A DNA stretch of 64,000 nt from DAIPKP01 sp964539095 (GTDB taxonomy: Bacteria; Synergistota; Synergistia; Synergistales; Aminiphilaceae), in the NCBI GenBank assembly GCA_964539095.1, contig CAZIFL010000006.1, positions 37,722 to 101,721 on the forward strand, written 5' to 3'. Numbering within the stretch: position 1 is the first letter of the stretch; each line of letters opens with the position of its first letter. Of the stretch, positions 7,748-16,688 are shown piece after piece. The notes below the pieces were generated by a model. That model was not told the DNA's origin and made no database searches. It saw only the letters and a program-made list of their open reading frames with translations. The translations under genes and the position numbers were made by a program.

Positions 7748-9271
7748 ATGGCCAAACGGAAAAAGCTGCGAAAGAGGGCGGAGGAAGAGGAGCAGAGCGG
7801 AAAGGAGAAGCTCTCTGAAAAAGAGAACGAAACCTTTCTGGGAATGCTGGATTCCACTGTGGTGGGGCTTCAGTACCATCATGGCAAGGTGGCGGCTGGG
7901 GAGGTGGTCTATCTGGAGCGGGAGCCCGAGAATACCCACGATTCCCGGGCGGTGCGGGTGGATACGCAGGATTTTCACCCCCTGGGATATCTCCCCCGAA
8001 GGGATGCGGCGTGGCTGGCTCCTCTGCTGGATTGGGGATTGATTCTCGGAGATGCCCGTATCCCTGAAAATGCAGTCATAACCGATCAGAAGGCTCCTCT
8101 TGAGATTCGGATCTTCGCATCCTCCAAGGGAACGGAGCTTCTACAGCTCCGTTCTCCCTGCACCACTCCGGAGGAGGGGGTCCGGAATCTTCTCTTCCAC
8201 GCCTGGCAGATGGGGCAGAGCTGGGAGGATCCCCGGGTCATCCGGGAGGTGGGGGCGAAGCTTGGGAGCCTGGTGGATCGCTCTGCTCTCCCCGAGAGCG
8301 TTCTCTATCTCCGTCTCTTTGAAGGTCTGGAGAAGCGGGCGGAGGAGTTCGGGAAAAAACATCTGAAAGAGGCCTTTTGCCAGCTCACTCTGGAAGAGCC
8401 CTCGCGATGGGAAAACTACACCGTTTTCTGGTTTGCCTCATCGGAGGAGCCCTCAGCCTCCGATGAAGAGAGACCGCTTCTTCTGGAAGAGGCCCTCCGG
8501 GAGGGGAGTGCGGAGGTCTCGGAGATCTCTTCCGAGGGGAGCGTTCCGGAGCTTCGGGTGCGCAACCGCGGAAGCCGCCCTCTTCTTCTGCTTGAGGGGG
8601 AGCTTCTTCAGGGGGGAAAACAGCACCGGGTGCTTCGGGTTACCCTGATTGTTGCTCCCGGAGAGGAACATATCATCCCGGTATGCTGTGTGGAGCGGGG
8701 GCGCTGGCATCACGGAGGGGGCGCCTTCGAGGCCGCCTCCTTTGCCCCTCCTTCAATCCGTCGGCAAAGCAACCTTTCCGCCGATCGTGGAGAGGCTTCC
8801 CGGGCTCAGGGTAAGGTTTGGGAAGAGGTGGAAAGCCTGCTCTCTTCCAGAGAGGTGGATTCATCGACGGACTCTCTTTTGGAGGGGTATCGGAGTGAGA
8901 AAGCCTCCTTTGATGCTTTTCAGAAAAATCTGCTCCCTCCTCCAAAAGCTTTGGGGTGTCTTGTTTTTCGGGAAAAAGAGATTCTCGGCATGGATGTCCT
9001 GGACTCTCCCGAAGCCTTCAATGCTCTCTGGCTGAGGCTTGGAGAAGGATACTTTCTTGCCCTCCGAAGGGAACTCTCGGAGGAGTCTCCGGATATGCCG
9101 GATCGGAGAGATGCGGAGGAGGTGCAGCGAAAGATCGGGGAGGCGCTGGAAAAGCTCAGGAAGGATGAGGAATACCCCTTCCGCTATCTCTTCGAGGATA
9201 CTCTTCTGCAGGGGCATGGAGTGCTCTATGGAAACCGCCTCCGGCATCTTGCGGTATTCCCCCGAGAATGA
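7748..9271 (+). CDS. HIRAN domain - ARPP-1 (DUF6569-like) fusion protein
   Basis: 507 residues with two recognisable parts. After a highly charged basic/acidic start (1-28), residues 30-90 form a HIRAN domain: TVVGLQYHHG, LEREPENTHDSRAVRV and PLGYLPRRDAAWL, a pattern shared with HLTF/Rad5 N-terminal domains that bind 3' DNA ends. The C-terminal half contains NRGSRPLLLLEGELLQGGKQ and HIIPVCCVERGRWHH, the signature of ARPP-1 domain proteins, whose biochemical role is not established. The middle (about 100-270) is unassigned. The start has GAAAGGAGAG upstream and lies 43 bases after rmuC, indicating an operon. The combination suggests a DNA-end sensor in repair or stress response. The two domain calls are by motif recognition. 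Confidence 0.72.
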   Translation: MAKRKKLRKRAEEEEQSGKEKLSEKENETFLGMLDSTVVGLQYHHGKVAAGEVVYLEREPENTHDSRAVRVDTQDFHPLGYLPRRDAAWLAPLLDWGLILGDARIPENAVITDQKAPLEIRIFASSKGTELLQLRSPCTTPEEGVRNLLFHAWQMGQSWEDPRVIREVGAKLGSLVDRSALPESVLYLRLFEGLEKRAEEFGKKHLKEAFCQLTLEEPSRWENYTVFWFASSEEPSASDEERPLLLEEALREGSAEVSEISSEGSVPELRVRNRGSRPLLLLEGELLQGGKQHRVLRVTLIVAPGEEHIIPVCCVERGRWHHGGGAFEAASFAPPSIRRQSNLSADRGEASRAQGKVWEEVESLLSSREVDSSTDSLLEGYRSEKASFDAFQKNLLPPPKALGCLVFREKEILGMDVLDSPEAFNALWLRLGEGYFLALRRELSEESPDMPDRRDAEEVQRKIGEALEKLRKDEEYPFRYLFEDTLLQGHGVLYGNRLRHLAVFPRE

Positions 9272-9347
9272 GAGAATGACGAGTGTTTTATCCGTCTTTC
9301 GTGAGTTTTTTGATGGATTCATATATTTCTTCAAGGAGGTCGGTAGT

Positions 9348-10919
9348 ATGCGTAACAGAGTAGGAACCTACGCGAGAAGAGCCTTTTTCGGAGGCGCTCT
9401 TCTGGGGCTTCTCGCAGGAGGGGCTTTCGGATGCACGGCGGTCTTTGTGGGAAAGGATGCCTCTGCCACGGGGCACCCTCTGGTGGCCCGCATGGAGGAC
9501 GGCGCCTCGGCGGTGTCCAAGTATCTCGTGGTGACTCCCGCCCGGGAACTCCAGCCCGGAGAGACCGAGGTCTTTTACAACGGTTTGGAGTGGGGGTACC
9601 CCGAGGGGATGACCAAGAGCCTCAAGTTCTTTTCCATGCCGGATTTCTGCTACGAAGACCATAGCGAAGACTCCTGGGATGGAGGGTTGTGGCCCTACAG
9701 CGCCGCAGGAGTGAACAGCGAAGGTGTGGTGATCACTGCCACGGAGACCGAAGACCGGAACGACCTTTCCAATGTGGCAGATCCCGGAACTCCTAACGGT
9801 GTGGAGGAGTGCATGATCCCCGCTCTGGTGCTTCCCCGGGCCCGAACCGCTCGGGAGGGAATCCTCCTTCTTGGGGCGGCGGTGGAGAAGTACGGCAGTG
9901 CGGAAGATCCCTATAATGAGGGGTACGGAGAGATTGCGGGGCTTGCCATCGCCGACCGGGATGAAATTTGGTACATGGAATATGCGGGGCACCAGTGGGC
10001 AGCGGTGCGTATTCCCGACGACATGTACGTGGTGAACGGCAATATCACCCGGATAGACGGCTTTGATGTGGAAGATGCTCTGGGAGAGCAGAAGAACTTT
10101 ATGGGCTCCCCGGGAGTCTACTCCTTTGCGGTGGAGCATAACCTCCCCGGAGCCGAGCCGGGGCAGGAGAAGAACTTCGACTTCGCCCAGGCTTACGGAG
10201 ACGTGAGCGATGAGAACATGGCCAAGGGGTCCGGCATCCGCAACTGGTGGGGGCATCGCTGGTTCAGCCCCTCGGTGAAGCAGGAGCCCGGCAAAGCCCG
10301 CTATCCCTTCCTCATGAAGCCCGATAAGCCCATATCCGTTCAGGATATTATGGCCTTTTTCGGCTCCGACAGCTATACTTACGAAGAGGATTTTGACTTT
10401 GAAGGATACCGGGTAATCTCCCGGAAGAGCAATATGGAGTCTCATATTTTCGAGATGGGAGAGACCGACTCCGTCCCCTGGCAGATCGGGGTAGTCATGT
10501 GGATGGGTCTTGGGCCTGTCATGGATAGCGTCTATCTTCCCTTCCACGGAGATATTCAGGCAAGCCCCGCAGGATACACCGAGGGGACCGACGTCTATGA
10601 CAGCACCTCCGCCTCCTGGGCCTTCCGCTCTCCCTCGGCGCTGGTGCGGCAGAATTCGGAGTGGCAGAAGAGGCTTCGGAATTTCTGGGGGGAGTACCAG
10701 AAGGATCTCTTGGTGCAGCAGAAGGAATCCGCTGCCCGAGCTCTTGATATCTGGAATCAGGGGGATCCCGAAAAGGCGGTAGCCCTGCTCTCTCAGGAAG
10801 ATGTGGCACGGGCGGAGAAGGCGGTAGCGGTGGCCCGAGCCCTGGAGGCCCAGCTTATTACCGCTCTTGCCATGGAGGATGAGGATGCCTTCGATCCCAA
10901 GGTGGAGGACTTCCGCTAA
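9348..10919 (+). CDS. C69-family dipeptidase (PepD-like Ntn hydrolase), exported
   Basis: 523 residues. An N-terminal hydrophobic segment (RRAFFGGALLGLLAGGAFG) ends at Cys29, followed by TAVFVGKDASATGHPLVARMED. In C69 peptidases this Cys becomes the N-terminal nucleophile after propeptide removal, and the conserved GK(D/N) and NRD-like segments follow. Here the presumed propeptide looks like a signal peptide, so the enzyme is probably translocated. The C-terminal part (DILVQQKESAARALDIWNQGD) matches the usual C69 tail. The ATG at 9348 has an AAGGAGGT site; the frame is open further upstream but lies over the previous gene. It would hydrolyse short peptides, fitting a peptide fermenter. Cys29 could alternatively be lipidated, though the lipobox (AFGC) is poor. 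Confidence 0.85.
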   Translation: MRNRVGTYARRAFFGGALLGLLAGGAFGCTAVFVGKDASATGHPLVARMEDGASAVSKYLVVTPARELQPGETEVFYNGLEWGYPEGMTKSLKFFSMPDFCYEDHSEDSWDGGLWPYSAAGVNSEGVVITATETEDRNDLSNVADPGTPNGVEECMIPALVLPRARTAREGILLLGAAVEKYGSAEDPYNEGYGEIAGLAIADRDEIWYMEYAGHQWAAVRIPDDMYVVNGNITRIDGFDVEDALGEQKNFMGSPGVYSFAVEHNLPGAEPGQEKNFDFAQAYGDVSDENMAKGSGIRNWWGHRWFSPSVKQEPGKARYPFLMKPDKPISVQDIMAFFGSDSYTYEEDFDFEGYRVISRKSNMESHIFEMGETDSVPWQIGVVMWMGLGPVMDSVYLPFHGDIQASPAGYTEGTDVYDSTSASWAFRSPSALVRQNSEWQKRLRNFWGEYQKDLLVQQKESAARALDIWNQGDPEKAVALLSQEDVARAEKAVAVARALEAQLITALAMEDEDAFDPKVEDFR

Positions 10920-10972
10920 ACCAGCGACTTTCCGGAATTTTTTGATTCTGGATATGTAGTGGGTTTTCTTTG

Positions 10973-11000
10973 AAAAGGGCGGGGCTTCCCGCCCTTTTTA
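10973..11000 (+). terminator. Intrinsic terminator after the C69 dipeptidase
   Basis: Arms AAAAGGGCGGG / CCCGCCCTTTT with a 4-base loop and a closing T run, 54 bases after the stop codon. Confidence 0.85.
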
Positions 11001-11049
11001 AATGAGGGAAGAGGACATACCTTGTGTCAGGTGAAAGGGGAAAAGGAGA

Positions 11050-11796
11050 ATGAAATTTCTTTGTATCAATGGAAGTCCCCGGGGGAGAAAAAGCAACACG
11101 CAGATACTGGTGGATGCCTTTTTAGAGGGAGCCGCCCGGGAAGGAGCTACGGGGGAGACCCTCTTTGCCTCGGAGCTTTCCGTAAAGGATTGCGTGGGCT
11201 GTTTTTCCTGTTGGAATGTAACTCCCGGAGTCTGTATCCATAAGGACGATATGCCTGGGGTATTCGAAAAAATGCGGGGGGTGGATGTCTTTATCTGGGC
11301 CACGCCACTCTATCATTACGGTATGACCGCCCGATTGAAACGGATTCTCGAAAGAACCCTCCCCATGGTGAAGCCTTGGATGGTCAAGGATGGAGAGCAT
11401 TTTGGGCACCCCCTCCGCTATGGAGGCGATCCCTGGAAGCTTGTGGTTATTTCCAATTGCGGCTTCCCGGAGCTCCATCATTTTCATGCTCTTAAGGTTC
11501 ATTTTTTACAGCTTCTGGAAGGACACGAGGAAAATCTTCTGGGCACGGTCTTCTGTACCGCCGGGGAGATGCTGCGGGTTCCTGAATGCCGTCCCCTGGT
11601 GGCTCCCTATCTCGACATGGTTCGAAAGGCGGGGGAAGAGGTAGTTCGGGAGGGGGGCATTTCGGAGGAGACATCCTCGGGGCTTTCCCGTCCCTTTGTG
11701 GACGTAGAAGCCTTTGTGCTGGAAGCTAACAAGAGCTGGAATGTTCCTGGAGAGAGTCCCCCCGAAGACTCGGTTGCTTTGGGAAGATCCCGGTAA
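11050..11796 (+). CDS. NADPH-dependent FMN reductase/flavodoxin-like protein with Cys cluster
   Basis: 248 residues of the iron-sulfur-flavoprotein/multimeric-flavodoxin type. INGSPRGRKSNTQ (residues 6-18) is the FMN-phosphate loop, and WATPLYHYGMTARLKRILER is the second flavin loop. Between them DCVGCFSCWNVTPGVC (about 48-63) carries four Cys in a compact C-X2-C-X2-C-X7-C arrangement. Such cysteines bind a [4Fe-4S] cluster in archaeal and clostridial Isf proteins, although many NADPH-FMN reductase-like homologues have only a partial set. The C-terminal 90 residues are extra compared with minimal WrbA-like proteins. AAAAGGAGA precedes the ATG. It probably handles low-potential electrons or quinone/oxygen detoxification; the exact donor and acceptor are unknown. 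Confidence 0.8.
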   Translation: MKFLCINGSPRGRKSNTQILVDAFLEGAAREGATGETLFASELSVKDCVGCFSCWNVTPGVCIHKDDMPGVFEKMRGVDVFIWATPLYHYGMTARLKRILERTLPMVKPWMVKDGEHFGHPLRYGGDPWKLVVISNCGFPELHHFHALKVHFLQLLEGHEENLLGTVFCTAGEMLRVPECRPLVAPYLDMVRKAGEEVVREGGISEETSSGLSRPFVDVEAFVLEANKSWNVPGESPPEDSVALGRSR

Positions 11797-11837
11797 CATC
11801 TTTTTCGGAGTTTTCCGGAAGGAGGCGTCTGTCCATC

Positions 11838-13244
11838 ATGGAGACCGGTCTATCCATGGAAATACGGATCCCCAAAAATCTCCGCTTTGTGGCTCCCCTT
11901 CTGGGAGCTTTTCGGGGGTTCATGGGGCTCTTTGCCTTTACCGAGGGGCCCGAGAAGATGGAGCTTGCTCTGGAGGAGGCCTTTTCCGCCGTCATCGGGG
12001 GAGGGGATCCCTCGGAGGAAGTGAGCGTCTCCTTTCGTCGGGTTCCCCTGGGAATTCGGGTCATTCTCTCACTTTCGGAAGCTCCCTCTCTCAAGGAGAG
12101 CATGGCGGATACGGGATCTCCCGGAAATTTTCAAGACTCCGGGCCTCACGCCATGGGGCTCTTTCTTATGAAACATCTTGTGGATCGGGTAAGCGTTACA
12201 GATCAGGAGAGTTCCGGGACGCAGATTCACCTCTTCCGGCGTTACGTGGCACTGGGAAAGGGAGCGCCTCCCCCCCGAGAGACGGGGGAGACCCTTCTGG
12301 AGGAGCATTCCGGAGTAAGTGAAAAGGTTGGTGAAGAGATCCCCGAGGTCTTCTCGCTGACGGAGTTCTCCTTTCGTGATGCTTCGAAAATCTCTGCTTT
12401 TCTCTCCACTCTCCCCCTTCGGATAGGATCCTTTCTGCAGTATGCCTATCAGAGTGAGGATATCGGCTCTCTCATTCGGGAGGGGCTTCTCATCCCCCTG
12501 GGAGCTTTGGATTCCCGCGGGAAGATTCTTGCCCTCGGGGCTCTGGGGGTACAGGAGGAGTGGGGAGATCGGCTTTTCTGGATTCTCCCCATGATATCGC
12601 GACATTTAGAGCATTCCCCCCGCCGAGAGGCTCTTCTAGAGGATCTTGAGGGGGCAGTCCTGGAGAGGGCGAAAAAGCTGGGACGCAAGGAACTCTTTGC
12701 CCTGATCCCTCGGAACGAACATCAGGGGCTGGAGCGCTGTGCACGGCTCGGCTTTCGGGAATCCGGCGCTGTGGAAGCCTATTTCGATCGTATCGACCCC
12801 CGGGGGGTACTTCTCTTCAAACCCCTGGGAGAGATGGAGGAGCAGGATCTGCACCCCCCGGGGGACTATGCCCCGGAGATTCGCAGAATCTGCGAAGAGC
12901 TTGGGCTGAAGGTGCGCTTTCCCAAGCCTTCCCTGCAGCCCGAAGCCTTTTCTCTTCGTCAGAGCATGATAACCCTTGATGTGGACCACTCGCGGCATCG
13001 GGCTTTTCTTACGGTGCTTCGCTACGACGTAGATCTTCTGGTACAGATTCGCCGGCATCTGGAAAAACTTTCCGGCGAGGGTGTGGGGTGCATGCTTATA
13101 CGGCTTCCTCTGGAATCTCCGGGTACCGCCTTTCTCGAAGGGGTGGAGAAGCTGGGGTTCCATTTTGCGGGAATTCTCCCCGGCACGGGGGGAGGGACGG
13201 AGCTGCTTCTGCAGTGGCAGGGAGAGATCTCTTCAGAGCCCTGA
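11838..13244 (+). CDS. RsbW-like kinase-fold domain fused to acetyltransferase-like domain
   Basis: 468 residues. Residues 1-140 resemble an anti-sigma-factor/HATPase_c_2 domain: a MELALEEAFSAVIGG helix in the N-box position and DTGSPGNFQDSGPHAMGLFLMKHLVDRV in the G1-box position. The Asn that coordinates Mg in active RsbW proteins is replaced (EEAFSAVI where SEACTNAV is usual), so ATPase or kinase activity is doubtful. Residues about 170-320 look GNAT-like: an LGALDSRGKILALGALGV strand pair, an ERAKKLGRKELFALIP helix-strand and LERCARLGFRESGAVEAYF. The last 110 residues may be a second half-domain. An AAGGAGG site precedes the ATG; an internal Met at 11856 is an alternative. Function unknown; a regulator combining protein-binding and acyl-CoA sensing is one possibility. 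Confidence 0.6.
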   Translation: METGLSMEIRIPKNLRFVAPLLGAFRGFMGLFAFTEGPEKMELALEEAFSAVIGGGDPSEEVSVSFRRVPLGIRVILSLSEAPSLKESMADTGSPGNFQDSGPHAMGLFLMKHLVDRVSVTDQESSGTQIHLFRRYVALGKGAPPPRETGETLLEEHSGVSEKVGEEIPEVFSLTEFSFRDASKISAFLSTLPLRIGSFLQYAYQSEDIGSLIREGLLIPLGALDSRGKILALGALGVQEEWGDRLFWILPMISRHLEHSPRREALLEDLEGAVLERAKKLGRKELFALIPRNEHQGLERCARLGFRESGAVEAYFDRIDPRGVLLFKPLGEMEEQDLHPPGDYAPEIRRICEELGLKVRFPKPSLQPEAFSLRQSMITLDVDHSRHRAFLTVLRYDVDLLVQIRRHLEKLSGEGVGCMLIRLPLESPGTAFLEGVEKLGFHFAGILPGTGGGTELLLQWQGEISSEP

Positions 13245-13351
13245 GGAGGGGCGAGAGAAAGGGATTTTTCTAAAAAGGCGTTTTTCCCATTGGCCTTTGA
13301 ACTTTCTTTTGCTATGCTTTCCCCTGGTTTACGAAGAGTTCCCTCTCTGTG

Positions 13352-13388
13352 CAGCTCCCCATCCTGGAAAAGTCACACAAGGGGGCTG
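13352..13388 (+). promoter_or_regulatory. Leader hairpin upstream of metH
   Basis: CAGCTCCCC and GGGGGCTG can pair (8 bp with one bulged T) around a 20-base loop, 39 bases before the GTG start of metH. No known SAM, SAH or cobalamin riboswitch consensus was recognised in the 182-bp gap. Its role is unknown. Confidence 0.3.
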
Positions 13389-13426
13389 CATTGTTGTTAT
13401 GAAGATTGTTAAGGAGGAATGCGGGC

Positions 13427-15904
13427 GTGCGCAGAGATGAGCTGAGGCGATGGTTGCAAGAGAGGGAAAGGCCCCTGGTGATGGATGGTGCCATGGGTTC
13501 TCTCCTGGGAGAGCGGGGGTGGGAGCCTCCAGAGCTTCCCGAAGAGGTTCACATGCGAAATCCCGAAATCCTTGAGGCCATCCATGAGGAGTACTGTTCC
13601 GCCGGGGCGGATATTCTGGAGACCAACAGCTTTGGAGGAAGCCCTCTCAAACTGGATTGCCGGGGTTTAGGAGAAAAGGCTTTCGAGATCAATGCCCGGG
13701 CTGCGGCCATCGCCAAAAAGGCCGCCCGAGGGAGGGCCCTGGTGGCGGGTTCTGTGGGGCCGCTGGGGGAGTCGCTGGCTCCCTTGGGGCATCTCTCCTT
13801 CAACGATGCCCGCAGTGCCTTTCGGGAGCAGATCCGGGGTCTTCTGGCGGGGGGTGCGGATTTTATCCTCATCGAAACCATGCTGGATATGAAGGAGGCC
13901 AAGGCGGCGGTGCTGGGGCTCAAGGACTGTGATCCCCAGGGGGCCTTTGTGGTAAGTTTTACCTTCGATACCAGGGAGGCCACCGTAACGGGGGTAACCC
14001 CCGAGGCTGCCGCAGTCTGGGCGGAGTCCATGGGAGCCGTAGCTGTGGGGGCTAACTGTGGGGTGGGTCCCGAGGCGTATCTTCCGGTGGTGCGGCGTCT
14101 GGGAAGCGTTACCGCCCTGCCGATTTTCGTCTACGCCAATGCGGGGCTCCCTGGGGCTCCGGACTACTGTACCCCTGAAACCTTTGCCCGCCTCGGAAGA
14201 AAACTTGCCCAAAGCGGTGCCGCCGTGGTGGGCGGATGCTGCGGCACCAACCCCGAATATATCCGGCTTCTTCGGGAAGCTCTGGAGGGGGAGCCTCTTC
14301 TGCCCAGAGACGAGCCCCGTGAGACCTTTCTCTGCAGCCCCAGCCGGGTGGTGCGTTGCGGGAACGGCGAGCCCCTGCGGATCATCGGGGAGCGGATCAA
14401 CGTATCCCGGAAATCCCCCCTCCGGGATGAGGTGGCATGCTACGAATACCGCATGGTCCGTGAGGAGGCCCGGCTTCAGACCGCTGCGGGGGCGGCGCTG
14501 CTGGATGTGAATGTGGGGCTTCCCCAGATCGACCGGTGCCGCGCCATGAGAGAGGCGGTGGAGGCGGTGGAACGGGCTTCGGAGCTGCCTCTCTCTCTGG
14601 ATAGCGATGATGCAGAGGTGCTCAGGGCGGGCCTTGAAGCCTGTACCGGATCGGTGCTTCTCAACTCCGTCACCGCCAGCGAAGAATCTCTCACCGCGGG
14701 GATTGAGCTGGCGCAGTTTTACGGGGCCTCTCTGGTGGTGCTCTCTCTGAATGATCAGGGGATCGCCGAAACCGCCGAGGGGCGTCTTCGAGTGGGGGAG
14801 GAGATCGCTCGGATAGCGGATCGTCTCGGCTTCCCCAGGAAACGTCTCTTTGTGGATGCTCTGGCCATGGCGGTGGGGGCGGATGCCGAGGCTCCTGCGG
14901 TGACCCTCCGGGTGGTGAGGGGGCTTAAGGAGATGGGGTTTTGTACCGTCCTCGGGATCAGCAATGTCTCCCACGGTATGCCGGTACGCCCCCTGCTCAA
15001 CCGTACCTACCTCGCCATGGCTATTGCTGCGGGGCTTGATGCGGTGATTGCAGATCCTCGGGATGTCTTTCTTATGGATACCGTGGCGGCGGCGAACGCC
15101 CTCTGCGGACGCACCGAGGGGGGGAAGGCCTACATCGAAAGAGCCCCCCTTCTCAAGAACCGCTACGCTCCGGGGGGTTCCTCTTCGGGGGGAGAGAAAC
15201 CATCGCCCCCCTCTTCAGGAGAGGGAGAGACAGCCCCCTCCCCAGAGAACCCTCCAGAGAAGCTCTTCTCCCTGACGGGGCTTCAGGAGAATATCCTCCT
15301 GGGAGAAGAGGCTCTTGCTCTAAAGATAGGAGAGGCTCTTTTTGAAGAGGCACAGCATCCTCTGGAGATTGTCAATCTCGGTGTTATCCCCGCCCTGGAC
15401 AGGGTGGGAAGGCTCTACGAGGAAGGCTCCTTCTTTCTCCCTCAGCTTGTCGCCGCCGCAGGGGCGGCCCAAAAGGTCTGCCGTATGGTGGTGGAAAGGC
15501 TCGGAGCTTCTGGAGAGAACGCCTATCGGGGAACCATCCTTATGGCCACTGTGAAGGGGGATCTTCACGATCTCGGCAAGAATATCGTGGGTACCGTATT
15601 GGGAAGCCACGGCTATCGGGTGGTGGATCTTGGAAAGGACGTCTCCCGGGAGAGCATCCTTGAGGCTGTCCGCTCCGAATCTCCCCAGGTTCTCGGGCTC
15701 TCTGCTCTCATGACGAGTACTATGAAGGAGATGGAGGCCGCTGTGGCGGCGGTACGTCAGGGGGCCCCGGAGGTAAAGATCATGGTGGGAGGGGCCTCGG
15801 TGAACGCTACCTTTGCGGAGCGTATCGGAGCGCACGGCTACTCCGAAGATGCGGTGAGTGCGGTGCGGCTTGTGGAGGCCCTGCTTTCGGGAGACAAAGG
15901 CTGA
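13427..15904 (+). CDS. metH: Cobalamin-dependent methionine synthase lacking the reactivation domain
   Basis: 825 residues against about 1200 for full MetH. Order: homocysteine-binding barrel (LVMDGAMGSLL; zinc ligands C211, C271, C272 in GANCG and GGCCGT), pterin-binding domain (RIIGERINVSRK, LDVNVGLPQID), a Gly/Ser/Pro-rich linker near residue 590, the B12 cap, and the B12 domain with axial His714 in DLHDLGKNIVG. The C-terminal AdoMet activation domain is absent, so reactivation of oxidised cobalamin must use another protein or be unneeded in anaerobic cells. The GTG at 13427 sits 9 bases after AGGAGG; an upstream TTG (13406) would place that site inside the gene. metF follows nearby, completing methyl transfer from methylenetetrahydrofolate to methionine. 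Confidence 0.95.
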   Translation: MRRDELRRWLQERERPLVMDGAMGSLLGERGWEPPELPEEVHMRNPEILEAIHEEYCSAGADILETNSFGGSPLKLDCRGLGEKAFEINARAAAIAKKAARGRALVAGSVGPLGESLAPLGHLSFNDARSAFREQIRGLLAGGADFILIETMLDMKEAKAAVLGLKDCDPQGAFVVSFTFDTREATVTGVTPEAAAVWAESMGAVAVGANCGVGPEAYLPVVRRLGSVTALPIFVYANAGLPGAPDYCTPETFARLGRKLAQSGAAVVGGCCGTNPEYIRLLREALEGEPLLPRDEPRETFLCSPSRVVRCGNGEPLRIIGERINVSRKSPLRDEVACYEYRMVREEARLQTAAGAALLDVNVGLPQIDRCRAMREAVEAVERASELPLSLDSDDAEVLRAGLEACTGSVLLNSVTASEESLTAGIELAQFYGASLVVLSLNDQGIAETAEGRLRVGEEIARIADRLGFPRKRLFVDALAMAVGADAEAPAVTLRVVRGLKEMGFCTVLGISNVSHGMPVRPLLNRTYLAMAIAAGLDAVIADPRDVFLMDTVAAANALCGRTEGGKAYIERAPLLKNRYAPGGSSSGGEKPSPPSSGEGETAPSPENPPEKLFSLTGLQENILLGEEALALKIGEALFEEAQHPLEIVNLGVIPALDRVGRLYEEGSFFLPQLVAAAGAAQKVCRMVVERLGASGENAYRGTILMATVKGDLHDLGKNIVGTVLGSHGYRVVDLGKDVSRESILEAVRSESPQVLGLSALMTSTMKEMEAAVAAVRQGAPEVKIMVGGASVNATFAERIGAHGYSEDAVSAVRLVEALLSGDKG

Positions 15905-16046
15905 TTTCTTCGAGAAGCTTTTGTAGAGAAAAGAAAAAGATCCTTCGCATAACGTTATAATAGGGAAAGGCTCAATGCTTCTGTTCGAAGAGGTGAACAG
16001 GTTTTCTCGGACAAGAATAAAGAAAGACTGAGGGGGAAGAAAGAAT

Positions 16047-16688
16047 ATGCTGTTTTTTGGAAACAATGTCTTTACGGGGCTTTTTATCGGCCTCTGTATC
16101 GCGCTCTACGTCTTCTTCAGCGGAACGCTCAAACGCCGGGCAGTGAGAAAATACTGGGAGACCCACCTTGCAGTGATCTCCCGGGGTGAGGAGGCCCTCA
16201 AGAAACAGATCGAGGCTTTGGAGAAGGAAAACCGAACCCTCCAGAAGAATATGGATACCCTCTACCGCAAGCCGGATAGGGCGGATCGCCGTACCCTCTA
16301 CATCTACGAGAAGGCCATCGCCATTCTTATGGAGGAGTATCCCGGCTTTGCGGGGGTGTGGGGGCGGGCTACCCGACGGGCGGAGGAGGAGATGGAGGCT
16401 GCCGAAGGGGGGCGCTCTCGTCTCGCTCCCAGGCTCAAAAAATTTTTGGGGCTCATGCCCTCTAACCCCGGCACGGCGGGGGCGAAGAATCTCTTCGAGG
16501 AGGAGGCTCGGGAGCTTCCCCGGATAAGCGCAGGAAAACCTTCTGTGGAGCGCAAGCCCTCCAAGGAGCATGGAGGCTATACTGAGGGAGAGTTCGAGGA
16601 GCACCGGGAATCCACCTGGGAGGCGGCAGATGTTTCTCGAAAGGATAAAGACTCTTCCGGAGAAGATGATGCCCATGACCGTTCGTAA
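16047..16688 (+). CDS. Membrane-anchored coiled-coil protein of unknown function
   Basis: 213 residues. One N-terminal transmembrane helix (about residues 8-27, FTGLFIGLCIALYVFFSG) is followed by basic residues, a coiled coil (about 43-75, EEALKKQIEALEKENRTLQKNM), a structured-looking middle (YIYEKAIAILMEEYPGFAGVWGRA) and a hydrophilic, acidic, low-complexity C-terminus. No family is recognised. The 3' end overlaps the metF start in another frame by about 59 bases, so the two are co-transcribed and perhaps coupled. AGGGGGAAG lies upstream of the ATG. The C-terminal tail overlapping metF may be free to vary. Confidence 0.6.
   Translation: MLFFGNNVFTGLFIGLCIALYVFFSGTLKRRAVRKYWETHLAVISRGEEALKKQIEALEKENRTLQKNMDTLYRKPDRADRRTLYIYEKAIAILMEEYPGFAGVWGRATRRAEEEMEAAEGGRSRLAPRLKKFLGLMPSNPGTAGAKNLFEEEARELPRISAGKPSVERKPSKEHGGYTEGEFEEHRESTWEAADVSRKDKDSSGEDDAHDRS

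Noticed and set aside
13406..13426. TTG start giving a longer MetH.
   Set aside because: The AGGAGG at 13412-13417 would lie inside the gene and is ideally spaced for the GTG at 13427.
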